60,262 bases of DNA, taken from NCBI GenBank assembly GCA_036386455.1, contig DASVVS010000083.1:1-60262 (forward strand), given 5' to 3'. Below are positions 33,933 to 42,323 of the stretch, piece after piece. Origin of the DNA: AC-37 sp036386455 (lineage in GTDB: Bacteria; Actinomycetota; Thermoleophilia; Solirubrobacterales; Thermoleophilaceae). A program made the position numbers and the translations under genes. The number at the start of each line of letters is the position of its first letter. Within the stretch, counting starts at the first letter, position 1. The notes below the pieces were generated by a model. The model did no database searches, was not told the DNA's origin, and saw only the letters and a program-made list of their open reading frames with translations.

Positions 33933-34832
33933 GTGAGCTCGCGGAAGTGGAAGGCGACGGACCTGCCGGCGCTCGGCGGGCGCACGTTCGTCGTGACCGG
34001 TGCCAACAGCGGGCTCGGGCTGGTCGCGGCGCGCGAGTTCGCGCGCGCGGGCGCGCGTGTGGTGCTGGCGGTGCGCAACCGGGCGAAGGGCGAGGAGGCC
34101 GCCGCGGCGATCGGCGGCGACACGGAGGTGCGCGAGCTCGACCTGACCGACCTCGCCTCGGTCCGCACGTTCGCCGAGGGCTGGGACGGCGAGCTCGACG
34201 TGCTCGTGAACAACGCGGGTGTCATGGCCACGCCCGAGCTGCGCACGGCGGACGGCTTCGAGCTGCAGATCGGCACCAACCACCTCGGCCACTTCGCGCT
34301 CACCAACCTGCTGCTTCCGTCGATCACGGACCGGGTCGTGACGGTGTCGTCCGGCGCGCACCGGACGGGCAGCATCGATCTCGACGACCTCAACTGGGAG
34401 CGCCGCGAGTACAAGCGCTGGCCCGCGTACGGGCAGTCCAAGCTCGCGAACCTGCTGTTCACGAGCGAGCTGCAGCGGCGCCTGACCGAGGCCGGCACGT
34501 CGCTGCGCGCGCTGGCCGCGCATCCCGGCTACGCGGCCACCAACCTCCAGTCGCGGACCGGCAGCCGGATCCAGAACGCGACGATGTGGATCACCAACCG
34601 CGTGATCGCGCAGAGCGACGAGAAGGGCGCGCTGTCCACGCTCTACGCGGCTACCCAGGACCTGCCGGGCGACAGCTACGTGGGGCCGGACGGCTTCAAG
34701 GAGTCGCGCGGGCACCCGACGCTCGTGGGCCGCAGCGCCGCCGCGCGCGACGCCGAGACTGCGCGGCGGCTGTGGGAGCTGTCGGAGGAGCTGACCGGCG
34801 TGCGCTTCCCGCTGGAGCCGGCGGTCAGCTAG
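33933..34832 (+). CDS. SDR-family oxidoreductase (retinol dehydrogenase-like)
   Basis: A 299-residue SDR. TGANSGLG (22-29), LDLTDLASV, LVNNAGVM, Ser in VTVSSGAHR and Tyr-x3-Lys in YGQSKLAN are the full catalytic set. NTNHLGHFALTNLL-like spacing (GTNHLGHFALTNLLLPSI) is typical of the retinol dehydrogenase/WWOX-like group. GTG 33933 is 6 nt after TAGAGT (33921-33926), again leaderless-type. The 3' end overlaps the convergent methyltransferase gene by 8 nt. Confidence 0.92.
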   Translation: MSSRKWKATDLPALGGRTFVVTGANSGLGLVAAREFARAGARVVLAVRNRAKGEEAAAAIGGDTEVRELDLTDLASVRTFAEGWDGELDVLVNNAGVMATPELRTADGFELQIGTNHLGHFALTNLLLPSITDRVVTVSSGAHRTGSIDLDDLNWERREYKRWPAYGQSKLANLLFTSELQRRLTEAGTSLRALAAHPGYAATNLQSRTGSRIQNATMWITNRVIAQSDEKGALSTLYAATQDLPGDSYVGPDGFKESRGHPTLVGRSAAARDAETARRLWELSEELTGVRFPLEPAVS

Positions 34833-35622
34833 CCGCCGCCGGTCGCGCGGCAAGACACACCAGCTTGAGATGACGTTCCTCGTCCGGCTCGCCGGCGAGC
34901 CGCGGCCCCTCGGCGAGGCCGCGGAACACGACGTGGCGGAACCCCGCCGCCAGGCAAGCCGCGCGCAGTTCCTCCACGCGCCAGTGCCGCTGTACGTGCC
35001 GGCTCTCGCAGGAGCCGCCGGCGTGTGTCACCGTCACGGTCGCCCTTGCGATGGCGCCCGGTGCCGCCTCGGCGCTGCACTCGCCGCGCCAGTGGAAGCG
35101 CGCGTCGTGGGCCGTGAAGTCGAACGACTCGGCCCAGTCGGTGCGGTAGGCGAGGAGCGTGTTCGCGTCGAAGACGGCGATGCCCTCCGGCCGAAGGGCC
35201 CGGGCCATGCTGGAGAGGGCCGCGCGCAGGTCCTCCTCCTCGAGCATGTAGTTGACCGCGTCGTCCACGCAGGTGACGAGGTCGAACTCGGACCGCCACG
35301 GCAGGCTGCGCATGTCGGCGACGACGATCTCGGCGACGCCGGCCCAATTGCGCTGTGCCTCGGCGACCATCGCGGGGGAGAGGTCGCACGCTGACACCTC
35401 GTAGCCGCGGGCGAGGAGAGGCTCGAAGCTCTTCCCGGTCCCACACGCGACGTCGAGCAGGCGCGTCCCGCGGAGCCCCTGAGCTCGGGCCCACGTCTCG
35501 ATCGCGTCGAGAACGGGCTCGTACTTCGACTCGGCGGTGAAGCGGTCGTAGAACGGCGCGAGCGGCTCGTACGCCGCCAGCGCGAGGTCCGCCGCAGCGG
35601 CGCGGGCAGTGGTCGATTCCAT
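34825..35622 (-). CDS. class I SAM-dependent methyltransferase
   Basis: A 265-residue methyltransferase. Motif I is LLDVACGTGKSFEPLL, motif II reads VSACDLSPAMV, and VVADMRSLPW and FDLVTCVDDAVNYML follow. This matches small-molecule methyltransferases of the type 11/25 families. It starts with ATG at 35622. It has an unusual leader of about 165 nt from a clear promoter (35788-35816), with a hairpin and a seven-codon reading frame. The divergent ArsR-like gene probably encodes its repressor. Target of methylation unknown. Confidence 0.92.
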   Translation of the reverse strand: MESTTARAAAADLALAAYEPLAPFYDRFTAESKYEPVLDAIETWARAQGLRGTRLLDVACGTGKSFEPLLARGYEVSACDLSPAMVAEAQRNWAGVAEIVVADMRSLPWRSEFDLVTCVDDAVNYMLEEEDLRAALSSMARALRPEGIAVFDANTLLAYRTDWAESFDFTAHDARFHWRGECSAEAAPGAIARATVTVTHAGGSCESRHVQRHWRVEELRAACLAAGFRHVVFRGLAEGPRLAGEPDEERHLKLVCLAARPAAAS

Positions 35623-35787
35623 GCCTATGGAGACCCTCCACTGAGGCGAATCGTTCCAGCGGTACGGGGCGAGGCGGTCCTGAGAGCCGCGCGCACTGGT
35701 TTGCGCGCGCCTCTCCGGTACCGCGCGGGCCTACCTGAACCTCGTGATCACGTGACACCTCCTCGTAGAAGAGGACGAAGATGCTCA
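35623..35787 (-). promoter_or_regulatory. long structured leader of methyltransferase gene
   Basis: From the predicted transcript start near 35781 to ATG 35622 there is no gene, but there are ordered signals. First comes a strong SD with a short ORF (35731-35763). Then a hairpin follows with 13-nt arms GAGAGCCGCGCGC (35682-35694) and GCGCGCGCCTCTC (35703-35715), one mismatch and an 8-nt loop. Last is GGAG...CTCC next to the start codon. This layout could allow control by translation of the leader. Confidence 0.4.
35731..35751 (-). CDS. possible seven-codon leader ORF
   Basis: On the minus strand GTG ATC ACG AGG TTC AGG TAG follows AGGAGGTG (35756-35763) with about 6 nt spacing, the best Shine-Dalgarno sequence in this area. 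The encoded peptide would be MITRFR. It ends 16 nt before the leader hairpin. Whether it is translated is unknown. Confidence 0.35.
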   Translation of the reverse strand: MITRFR

Positions 35788-35816
35788 ATCTACATTGAGT
35801 AATCAACAGTGTCAAA
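35785..35816 (-). promoter_or_regulatory. sigma70-like promoter with overlapping palindromic operator
   Basis: Minus strand TTGACA (35811-35816), 17-nt spacer, TAGATT (35788-35793). The perfect inverted repeat CTCAAT-CTAC-ATTGAG (35785-35800) covers the -10. Such placement is typical of ArsR-family repression, and an ArsR-like gene lies divergently at 35926. Confidence 0.65.
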
Positions 35817-35925
35817 CAGTACACAAAGCTGATCAATCCGCTCTCCGATCTGGGATTCACCTCTGTTCCCCCGACGCCGCTAGGTGTAGTTAGAGTGGTA
35901 AAAAGCCACCCTTCGAGGAGCGAGC

Positions 35926-36579
35926 TTGACCAAGGCGATTGACATCACGGATCCGATGGTCGCGAAGGCCTATGCGCATCCACTGCGGATCGAGATACTC
36001 GGCCTGCTGGACAACCGTGTTGCCAGTCCCAGGCAGCTCGCGACGGAGCTGGGCACAGGCCTCTCCGCGACGAGCTATCACGTACGCCAGCTCGCCGCCG
36101 TAAAACTCATCCGGCTAGTCAGACGCAGGCAGGTGCGCGGCGCGATCGAGCACCTGTATACGGCGAATGTCCGGCCCACGATCACAGACACCGGCTGGGC
36201 ACGTCTTCCAGACGTTGTGAAGCATGCATATCTCGGGGGCAAGATCGCCCAGATCGGCAAGGAGGTCGCCGCCGCGGCGGAGCAGGGCGGCTTCGATCAT
36301 GAGGACATGCACCTGACCCGAACCAGCCTTCGCCTGACGCCCGACGCGTGGGCGGCAGCGGCAGGGATCCTTACTCGCGCCCTCAAGGAGATCGACGCCC
36401 TCGCAGCGGAGGATGCTGGACGTGACGACGAGAAATCCGAAGCCAACGAGCGCCACGCAGTTGCCGTGATGATGCTGTTCGAGGCCGCTTCGCCGCGGTC
36501 CTTTGGCCCTTCCCCCGGCACGTCGGATGCGACCGATGACTTCGAGGACGTGGCCTTGCTGGATCAGGGGCTGAGCTAG
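35926..36579 (+). CDS. ArsR-like winged-helix regulator
   Basis: A 217-residue regulator. The winged helix is PLRIEILGLLDNRVASPRQLATELGTGLSATSYHVRQLAAVKLIRLVRRRQVRGAIEHLYTA, residues about 18-80. A helical C-terminal half of about 135 residues without metal-site Cys follows, so it is not a classic metal sensor. TTG at 35926 has GAGGAG 6 nt upstream. The gene and its upstream region are less GC-rich than the neighbours (codons such as ATA, TTA-like spacing, TAT), which may mean recent acquisition. It overlaps the convergent GMC gene by 4 nt. Confidence 0.88.
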   Translation: MTKAIDITDPMVAKAYAHPLRIEILGLLDNRVASPRQLATELGTGLSATSYHVRQLAAVKLIRLVRRRQVRGAIEHLYTANVRPTITDTGWARLPDVVKHAYLGGKIAQIGKEVAAAAEQGGFDHEDMHLTRTSLRLTPDAWAAAAGILTRALKEIDALAAEDAGRDDEKSEANERHAVAVMMLFEAASPRSFGPSPGTSDATDDFEDVALLDQGLS

Positions 36580-38348
36580 AGCTTCTCCGCCAGCACCGCC
36601 CGCGTGACCCGGTCGTCGATCGACGACAGCGGGCTCTCCCTCCCGACCCACGCGTCGCCGCCGAAGTAGCGGCGGAAGATCACCTCGGCGGTCCGGGTGG
36701 CGAGCGCCTGCGTCGTGAGCGTGGGGTTCGGCCCGCCGAGCGAGTTCGGCAGCGCGGAGTTGTCGGCCACGAACAGGCGTTGCACCGCGCGGGCCTCGCA
36801 GCCCTTGTCCAGCACGGTCCGCGCTGGGTCGGCGCCCATGCGCATCGTGGAGTGCGAGTGCAGGATCAGCGGCGGGAAGTTCATCCGGTGGATCTCCGTC
36901 GCGCCCGCCCGCTTGAGCAGCTTGATCGCCTGCTGCACGAGGTACTCGCGGTTCTGGATCGTGCGCGACGAGCGCTCGCGGTAGCGGAACTCGATCCGCG
37001 GCACCGGCCCGTGCTCGTCCGGCGGCAGGTTGTCGGAGAGCCGGACGCGGTTGTGCGGCTCCACGTCGTCGTCGGTCAGCACCAGCACGTTGATCAGCCG
37101 GTCGACGTCGCCCATCGCCTGCTTGAGCGGCACGCCGACCTTGCGCCCGGTGCCGGTCGCGTTGGGGGTGTCCGCGTAGCCGTTGCGGTAGGCGTCCTCG
37201 ATGCCGGCGTCGGAGAACGCCCACGACAGCGCCTGCAGCGCCGGCGGCAGCCCCACCTGCTCGAGGCAGCCGCGCCCCGGGTAGTCGATCCGCGCCGACG
37301 ACGCCGCCCCCAGGCTCGACCCCGTGTAGCGAGGCAGCACGCCGATGACCCAGTCGAGGTAGTGGTCGGTGTAGCCGCGACCCACCTGATCGTTTCCGTT
37401 CGGCAGCCCGCTGTTCAGCCACAGCCGCGGGCTCTCGGTGGAGCCGCCGGCCATCACCACGACCTTCGCCTCCTCGGTGAAGGTCTCGCCGGTCGAGCCC
37501 ACCCGCCACGTGACCGTGCGCGCGGCGGGGCGGCCGCCCTGATCCACGGTGCCGATCTTCGTAGCGAACGCGTCGGCGATCAGCGTGACCTTCCTGCCGC
37601 CCTTCGCCCAGCGGTGCGCGGTCAGCGCCATCGGCACGTAGCTCGTGTTCGTGGAGCGCTTGGCGTACAGGTTCACCGGCGAGTTGCGCGGTTCGTTGCA
37701 GCCCTGGTAGCAGTAGCCGCAGAACGTGCAGCCGCGCGCCTCCGGATGGCGCAGCCGGCTCGCGTCGTTCGTGCGCCCGGCCGTGCCGCGCGGCTGGAGG
37801 ATCGCGTTCTCCTGCGGCCGGTACGAGGCGCGGCTCAGGTCCTTGCTCTTCTGGAACGGGAGGCCGAGCTTGCCGGCGGCCTCCAGGAAGACGCGCTCCT
37901 TGGTGCCCATCGCCGCGGTCTGCACCGGAAGGGTGTGCTCGACCCACTCGTAGTACGGGACCAGGCTGCGGTACGAGAACGGGAACTCGTCCTGGCGCGC
38001 GTAGCGGTTGCGATCACGCCCCGCGTAGCCGCGGAAGACGCCCGGCATCGCGCGCGGCGAGTTGCCGAAGTAGTGCTGCGTCGTCCCGCCGACACCCGCG
38101 AGCTGCGTGTAGAACGAGTGTTGCGGGAGGTCGCGGATCCACGGTCCGCGCGCGCGGTCGGCCGGGCCCCAGCGGAAGTAGCCGGTCGATGGGTTGTTCA
38201 TGTCGTGCTCGAGGTGGCGCCACTCCTCCTCCACGCGCGCGTTGCGCGGACCGGCCTCCAGCATCAGCACGTCGAGCCCGCGCGCGGCGAGCTCCTTCGC
38301 CACCACCGGCCCGCCGCCGCCCGCGCCGATCACGATCACGTCGCGCAT
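36576..38348 (-). CDS. GMC oxidoreductase, large subunit with Cys4 motif
   Basis: A 590-residue FAD enzyme of the GMC family. VIVIGAGGGGPVVAKELAARG binds FAD, VGGTTQHYFGN is the second FAD segment, and HSHSTMRMG and NPTLTTQALATRTAE form the C-terminal active-site part. Between them Cys207, Cys210, Cys213 and Cys217 form CTFCGYCYQGC (C-x2-C-x2-C-x3-C), a ferredoxin-like set that could hold an Fe-S cluster as in some sugar dehydrogenases. No signal peptide; the co-encoded Tat subunit may carry it across. ATG 38348 overlaps the upstream stop by 1 nt. Confidence 0.92.
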   Translation of the reverse strand: MRDVIVIGAGGGGPVVAKELAARGLDVLMLEAGPRNARVEEEWRHLEHDMNNPSTGYFRWGPADRARGPWIRDLPQHSFYTQLAGVGGTTQHYFGNSPRAMPGVFRGYAGRDRNRYARQDEFPFSYRSLVPYYEWVEHTLPVQTAAMGTKERVFLEAAGKLGLPFQKSKDLSRASYRPQENAILQPRGTAGRTNDASRLRHPEARGCTFCGYCYQGCNEPRNSPVNLYAKRSTNTSYVPMALTAHRWAKGGRKVTLIADAFATKIGTVDQGGRPAARTVTWRVGSTGETFTEEAKVVVMAGGSTESPRLWLNSGLPNGNDQVGRGYTDHYLDWVIGVLPRYTGSSLGAASSARIDYPGRGCLEQVGLPPALQALSWAFSDAGIEDAYRNGYADTPNATGTGRKVGVPLKQAMGDVDRLINVLVLTDDDVEPHNRVRLSDNLPPDEHGPVPRIEFRYRERSSRTIQNREYLVQQAIKLLKRAGATEIHRMNFPPLILHSHSTMRMGADPARTVLDKGCEARAVQRLFVADNSALPNSLGGPNPTLTTQALATRTAEVIFRRYFGGDAWVGRESPLSSIDDRVTRAVLAEKL

Positions 38349-39043
38349 CAGCGCCGCCCCGCCCTGTACTGCGGTGCCGTGCGCGAGCTGCGCTTGCCCT
38401 TCCAGTAGCCGATCAGCTCGTCACGCCCCTCGGCCACCCCGCTGTAGCGCGAGAGCTTCCAGCCCACCGGCTCGGCCGTCGTCTCGCGGCGGGCGCGGTC
38501 GAGCACGCCGCCCTCGGAGTACGCGAGGAACGCCGTGATCCCGATGAGCGTGCCGGAGATCGCGCGCAGCACGGAGCCCTCCGTGTCCTGCTCGAGCTGT
38601 CGCATCGCCTCGACCTTCTCCTCGAAGCGAAGCCGCGCGAACTGCGAGGGGAACGTGCCCGCGGCCGCCGCCGGGTTCACGCGCAGCGCCGCCTGGTTGA
38701 GCATGGTCGCGACGGCCTCCGCGCCCGGGAGGCCGGAGCTGCCCGACGTGCCCGCGTACTTGTCGAAGGTCTCGATCAGCAGCAGCGTGGTGCCGGCGTC
38801 GATGCCGCCCGGCTGGGGGGTGCTCTGGCCCTGCGCGACCGAGTACGCGTCCGGGCCGGGGACCACGAACGCGACGAATCCGTTCAGCGTGTCGTTCGTC
38901 ATGTCGGGCGTCTGCGCCCGCGCCTCGTCGAGCCAGCCCTGGCGGGCGAGGAAGCCCGGCACCTGCCCGAGGACCGCCGCGCCGGCGACCATCGCCGAGC
39001 GGCTCACGAAGGTCCGCCGGGAGAGGCCGGTCAGCTCGTCCAT
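38348..39043 (-). CDS. Tat-exported small subunit of GMC dehydrogenase
   Basis: A 231-residue protein with a twin-arginine signal (SRRTFVSRSAMVAGAAVLG) like the gamma/subunit-3 proteins of gluconate, glucose and fructose dehydrogenases. The mature part is helical and has no cofactor motif. Those small subunits act as hitchhiker partners for export of the FAD subunit, encoded next with a 1-nt overlap. No cytochrome c subunit gene is in view, so the electron acceptor is unknown. Confidence 0.85.
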   Translation of the reverse strand: MDELTGLSRRTFVSRSAMVAGAAVLGQVPGFLARQGWLDEARAQTPDMTNDTLNGFVAFVVPGPDAYSVAQGQSTPQPGGIDAGTTLLLIETFDKYAGTSGSSGLPGAEAVATMLNQAALRVNPAAAAGTFPSQFARLRFEEKVEAMRQLEQDTEGSVLRAISGTLIGITAFLAYSEGGVLDRARRETTAEPVGWKLSRYSGVAEGRDELIGYWKGKRSSRTAPQYRAGRR

Positions 39044-39450
39044 GGGCCGACCCCCGCGATGCGCTCGACCTCTATCCGCAGCCTCACGCCCGGCGGGGGA
39101 TCGTCCATGGGCGGGAAGCGGACCTCCGGCCCCAGGTGCACGTGGGCCAGCTCCTGCAGCAGCTCAGCGGCACCGCCCTCCTCGATCGTCGCGCGTCCAT
39201 ACAGCACGAGGTGCTCGCGCAGGCCGGGCGGGTGGATCTCGGTCCCCTCGAAGGACAGCGTCACGCGCGGGTCGCGGCGCACGTTCTCGAGCTTGCGCTG
39301 GCGCGGGTTGAGGTGAGCCGTCTCCAGGTGCCCGTCCTTCACGGCAACCCACACGCAGGTCACCTGCGGCATGCCGCTGGCCCCGATGGTGGCGAGGTGC
39401 CCGAGCGCGCCGTTCTCGATGAGCGCCTTCGCGCTGCCAGGGAGCGTCAT
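39031..39450 (-). CDS. PPOX-class flavin/F420 oxidoreductase-like protein
   Basis: A 139-residue split-barrel protein of the pyridoxamine 5'-phosphate oxidase-like class (GHLATIGASGMPQVTCVWVAVKDGHLETAHLNPRQRKLENVRRDPRVTLSFEG). In actinomycetes many such proteins use F420. ATG at 39450 is 8 nt after TACCCT (39459-39464). It overlaps the Tat subunit gene by 13 nt, so the three genes may form one transcript. Confidence 0.88.
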   Translation of the reverse strand: MTLPGSAKALIENGALGHLATIGASGMPQVTCVWVAVKDGHLETAHLNPRQRKLENVRRDPRVTLSFEGTEIHPPGLREHLVLYGRATIEEGGAAELLQELAHVHLGPEVRFPPMDDPPPGVRLRIEVERIAGVGPWTS

Positions 39451-39487
39451 GCGCGCGCAGGGTAACCCAGCCGCTAGCTTCCGGCTC

Positions 39488-40840
39488 GTGGTCGAGGGCA
39501 CGCGCCATCCCGAGCTGGAGCACCGCCTCCCGGGCTTTGGCGCGTTCAAGCGCGACGACGTCGAGGACGCCCGCCGGCGCGAGCCCGCGAGCGACCTGCG
39601 CGCGTACGCCCAGGCGCGCGGGCTCGAGTTCCTCGACCGGCTCAACCCCGTCGGCTATTGGGGCGTGGTACCCGACGACTCGCGCATGCAGTTCAACGTG
39701 ATGCGCGGCGTATGGGCGGGGGACCGGCAGGGGACGCTCTTCCACAAGCTCCTGTGCGTGCCGCTCGACTGGGACACGGGCGCCGCGCGCTGGCGGCCGC
39801 ACGTCGGCTCGGACGTGCACGAGGTCCACTACGAGGAGCTGCCGCCCAAGTACAGGGCTCGCGGCCTGCTCGAGCTCGTCTCGCCGCTGATCGGCATGTT
39901 CACCTCCGGGACCGAGCGGACCGATCCGCGCGAGAAGGCGATCGGCATCCCGACCACGGTGGCCGCCACGCAGGTCCCGGAGGCGGCGACGGTCCCGGAC
40001 TTCCGCTGCGGCGGGCGCTTCTACGGCGGCAACTTCCTGCCCGGGAGGGGACCGATGCAGCTCGAGCATCTCGGCGTGCCGGAGATGGAGCTCGAGGCGA
40101 CCGGCGGCGCCGAGCCCGATCCGGGCTTCCTCCAGCGCGCGATGGAGGGGCCGTTCGGCCAGGTGCTGCGCCACTACTCGGCGCGCCCGTACGCGCGCGT
40201 GAAGGTGGCGCACGGGCGCGTGTCGATCTGCGTGGACGGGTACACCGGCGATCCCGCCGAGCTCGACGCCCTGGGAGCGGCGGCCGTCGCCGCGGCGGAC
40301 GGGATCGCGGCGGCGGTGGGCCCGGGGCCGGCGCTGCCGTTCGCGGAGCCGTTGGGCGGCATCGACTGGGGCTCGCTCGACACCAACCCGCTGAAGCGCC
40401 CGCCGCACACTCCGCCGCCCGCGTGGGTTCCGCCGCTCCGGGACCTTGCGCGCGCCTACGGGGCGACCCCGGAGGACGCGGTCGCCTACCACGTCGCGTT
40501 CCCCCGGCTGCCGGCGCCGGGCACGGCGTTCGCCGTGCTGCGCTTCACCCCGCCGGGCGGCAGCGGCGTGGCGCGGATGGCGTGGAACAACGAGCAGACG
40601 ATCCAGCGCTACAACACCGGCCGCAACGTCGTCTCGCTCGCCGCCGCCCCGGGCGCGGCGCCCACGCCGCCGGGTGGGGTGGGGCGAAACGACCTCGGCC
40701 TGCGCTACGCCATCTCGGACGGGATCCTCTGCGCGTGGGCGCGGCGCGACTCGAAGGCCCGCGGCGGCCTGGGCGAGATGGACGACCTCGTGACCCGCGT
40801 GCTCGGCCTCGCGCGCACCGAGGGGCTGGGGCAGCTGTGA
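39488..40840 (+). CDS. protein of unknown function coupled to 2OG oxygenase
   Basis: A 450-residue protein I do not recognise. It has no signal peptide or membrane helix. Trp/Tyr-rich stretches (NPVGYWGVVPDD; MRGVWAGDRQGTLFHKLLCVPLDWDTG) and a second-half strand-rich part (RMAWNNEQTIQRYNTGRNVVSLAAAPG) suggest a globular enzyme or scaffold. GTG 39488 is 7 nt after TAGCTT (39475-39480), consistent with a leaderless mRNA. Its stop overlaps the start of the 2OG-Fe(II) oxygenase gene (GTGA), so the two proteins are made together and may share a substrate. Confidence 0.8.
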   Translation: MVEGTRHPELEHRLPGFGAFKRDDVEDARRREPASDLRAYAQARGLEFLDRLNPVGYWGVVPDDSRMQFNVMRGVWAGDRQGTLFHKLLCVPLDWDTGAARWRPHVGSDVHEVHYEELPPKYRARGLLELVSPLIGMFTSGTERTDPREKAIGIPTTVAATQVPEAATVPDFRCGGRFYGGNFLPGRGPMQLEHLGVPEMELEATGGAEPDPGFLQRAMEGPFGQVLRHYSARPYARVKVAHGRVSICVDGYTGDPAELDALGAAAVAAADGIAAAVGPGPALPFAEPLGGIDWGSLDTNPLKRPPHTPPPAWVPPLRDLARAYGATPEDAVAYHVAFPRLPAPGTAFAVLRFTPPGGSGVARMAWNNEQTIQRYNTGRNVVSLAAAPGAAPTPPGGVGRNDLGLRYAISDGILCAWARRDSKARGGLGEMDDLVTRVLGLARTEGLGQL

Positions 40841-41424
40841 GCCTGGAGTACCTCGAGATCGAGGGCGCGCTCGACGCCGGCATCCTCGCGCGCGTGCGCG
40901 AGGAGATGCGCGCGGCGGCGGGGGGCGACGCCGGGGTGACCGGGACCGGCAGCGAGGAGCGGGCCCCGTCCGTCGCGCGGAAGGCCACGCGGCTCGACGT
41001 CTCCGCCGCGGCGCGCGACGCGGTGATCGCGGCGTTCGAGCGCGAGCGTGCGCGGATCGCGAAGCGCTTCGGACGGGAGCTGACGGAGGTCGAGGAGCCG
41101 CAGTTCCTGCGCTACGGCCCAGGCGACTACTTCGTACCGCACCAGGACGGGAACACACCGGTGATCCACGACGACACGCGCTTTCGCAAGGTCTCGGCGG
41201 TGATCTTCCTGAGCGAGCAGGCGGAGGACGAGACACCCGGCACCTACGGCGGCGGAGCGCTCGTGCTGCACGCGCCGTACACCGAGTCGGACGAGCGCGT
41301 GTCGTTCGCGCCCGCGCCCGGCACGCTGGTCGCCTTCCCGGCGGAGACCACGCACGAGGTCACGCCGATCACGCACGGCGAGCGGCTGTCGATCGTGGCG
41401 TGGTACCGGGCCGCGGACGGCTGA
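40837..41424 (+). CDS. 2OG-Fe(II) oxygenase, prolyl 4-hydroxylase-like
   Basis: A 195-residue dioxygenase. Iron ligands His102 and Asp104 (FVPHQDGN), His173 (ETTHEV) and the 2-oxoglutarate Arg183 (ERLSIVAW) are spaced as in prolyl 4-hydroxylase-like enzymes. Length is about right for the minimal domain. GTG 40837 overlaps the upstream stop. Its last codons lie inside a 35-bp sequence repeated exactly at 43057-43091. Confidence 0.92.
   Translation: MSLEYLEIEGALDAGILARVREEMRAAAGGDAGVTGTGSEERAPSVARKATRLDVSAAARDAVIAAFERERARIAKRFGRELTEVEEPQFLRYGPGDYFVPHQDGNTPVIHDDTRFRKVSAVIFLSEQAEDETPGTYGGGALVLHAPYTESDERVSFAPAPGTLVAFPAETTHEVTPITHGERLSIVAWYRAADG
41382..41416. repeat. 35-bp direct repeat, copy 1 (inside oxygenase gene)
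   Basis: From GCGGCTGTC to GGCCGCGG, identical over 35 nt with 43057-43091. It encodes RLSIVAWYRAA, the C-terminal end of the oxygenase. Confidence 0.9.
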
Positions 41425-41462
41425 CCGGCCTCTGCCACACTCGCTCCATCGCGGAGCTGTGC

Positions 41463-42323
41463 GTGCACATCGACGAGTTCACGGACCCGCTGTGCCCGTG
41501 GGCATGGAGCGCGGAGCCGTTCCGCCGCCGCCTGCGCTGGCTCTACGACGGCGCCATCAGCTGGGCGCCGCGGATGGTGGTGCTCGCGGAGACCCCCGCC
41601 GACCAGGAGCGGAAGGGCTTCACTCCCGAGCGCCTGGCCGAGGCGTCGCGGCGGATCGCCCGCGACCACCGGATGCCGATCGACAGCCGCGTCCGCGACT
41701 ACGTCCCCGCGAGCGCCGACGCATGCCGAGCCGTGGTGGCGGCACGCGAGCACGCGGAGCCGCACTTCGCACGCGCCCTCCTGCGCGAGCTGCGCGTTCA
41801 CTACTTCCGCGGCGAGCAGATCGACCGGCCGGAGGTGATCGCGTCCGCGGCCCGCGCCTCCGGGATCGAAGCCGAGCGGCTGGCCGAATGGATCGCGGAC
41901 CCCGCCACCGGCGCGGCTCTCGAGGCGGACGTGGCCGCCGCGCGCAAGCCCAAGCCCGCGGCGCGGGTGCTCGACGAGAAGCTCGCCAACTGGTCCGGCG
42001 GGCGCCGCTACACCTGCCCGAGCTACGAGATCACGCGACTCGAGGACGGGGTGACGATCTCGGTCCCGGGCTTCCAGCCGTTCGCCGTCTACAACACGAT
42101 CCTGGCGAATCTCGTGCCCGGCCTCGAGCGGCGCGCGCTGCCCAGCGACGTCGAGGAGGTGCTCGAGTGGTCGGCGATCCCGATCTCGACGCAGGAGGTC
42201 GCGGTGATGTGCGACATCGACTTCGACGACGCACGCGAGCGGCTCGGCCGGGTCGCGGTACAGGAGCCGGTCGGCGCCGACGGCTTCTGGACGGCTCAGC
42301 CCGGCGTGTCGATCCAGCGGTAG
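41463..42323 (+). CDS. DsbA-family (FrnE-like) protein with single active-site Cys
   Basis: A 286-residue thioredoxin-fold protein of the DSBA/2-hydroxychromene isomerase type. The active-site region reads DEFTDPLCPWAWSAEP: one Cys (CPWA) rather than CxxC, so a monothiol reductase or isomerase role is likelier than disulfide formation. The helical insert and the C-terminal GFQPFAVYNTILANL (with the cis-Pro loop before) follow. GTG 41463 has GGAG 6 nt upstream. The 3' end overlaps the convergent small gene by 28 nt. Confidence 0.85.
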   Translation: MHIDEFTDPLCPWAWSAEPFRRRLRWLYDGAISWAPRMVVLAETPADQERKGFTPERLAEASRRIARDHRMPIDSRVRDYVPASADACRAVVAAREHAEPHFARALLRELRVHYFRGEQIDRPEVIASAARASGIEAERLAEWIADPATGAALEADVAAARKPKPAARVLDEKLANWSGGRRYTCPSYEITRLEDGVTISVPGFQPFAVYNTILANLVPGLERRALPSDVEEVLEWSAIPISTQEVAVMCDIDFDDARERLGRVAVQEPVGADGFWTAQPGVSIQR

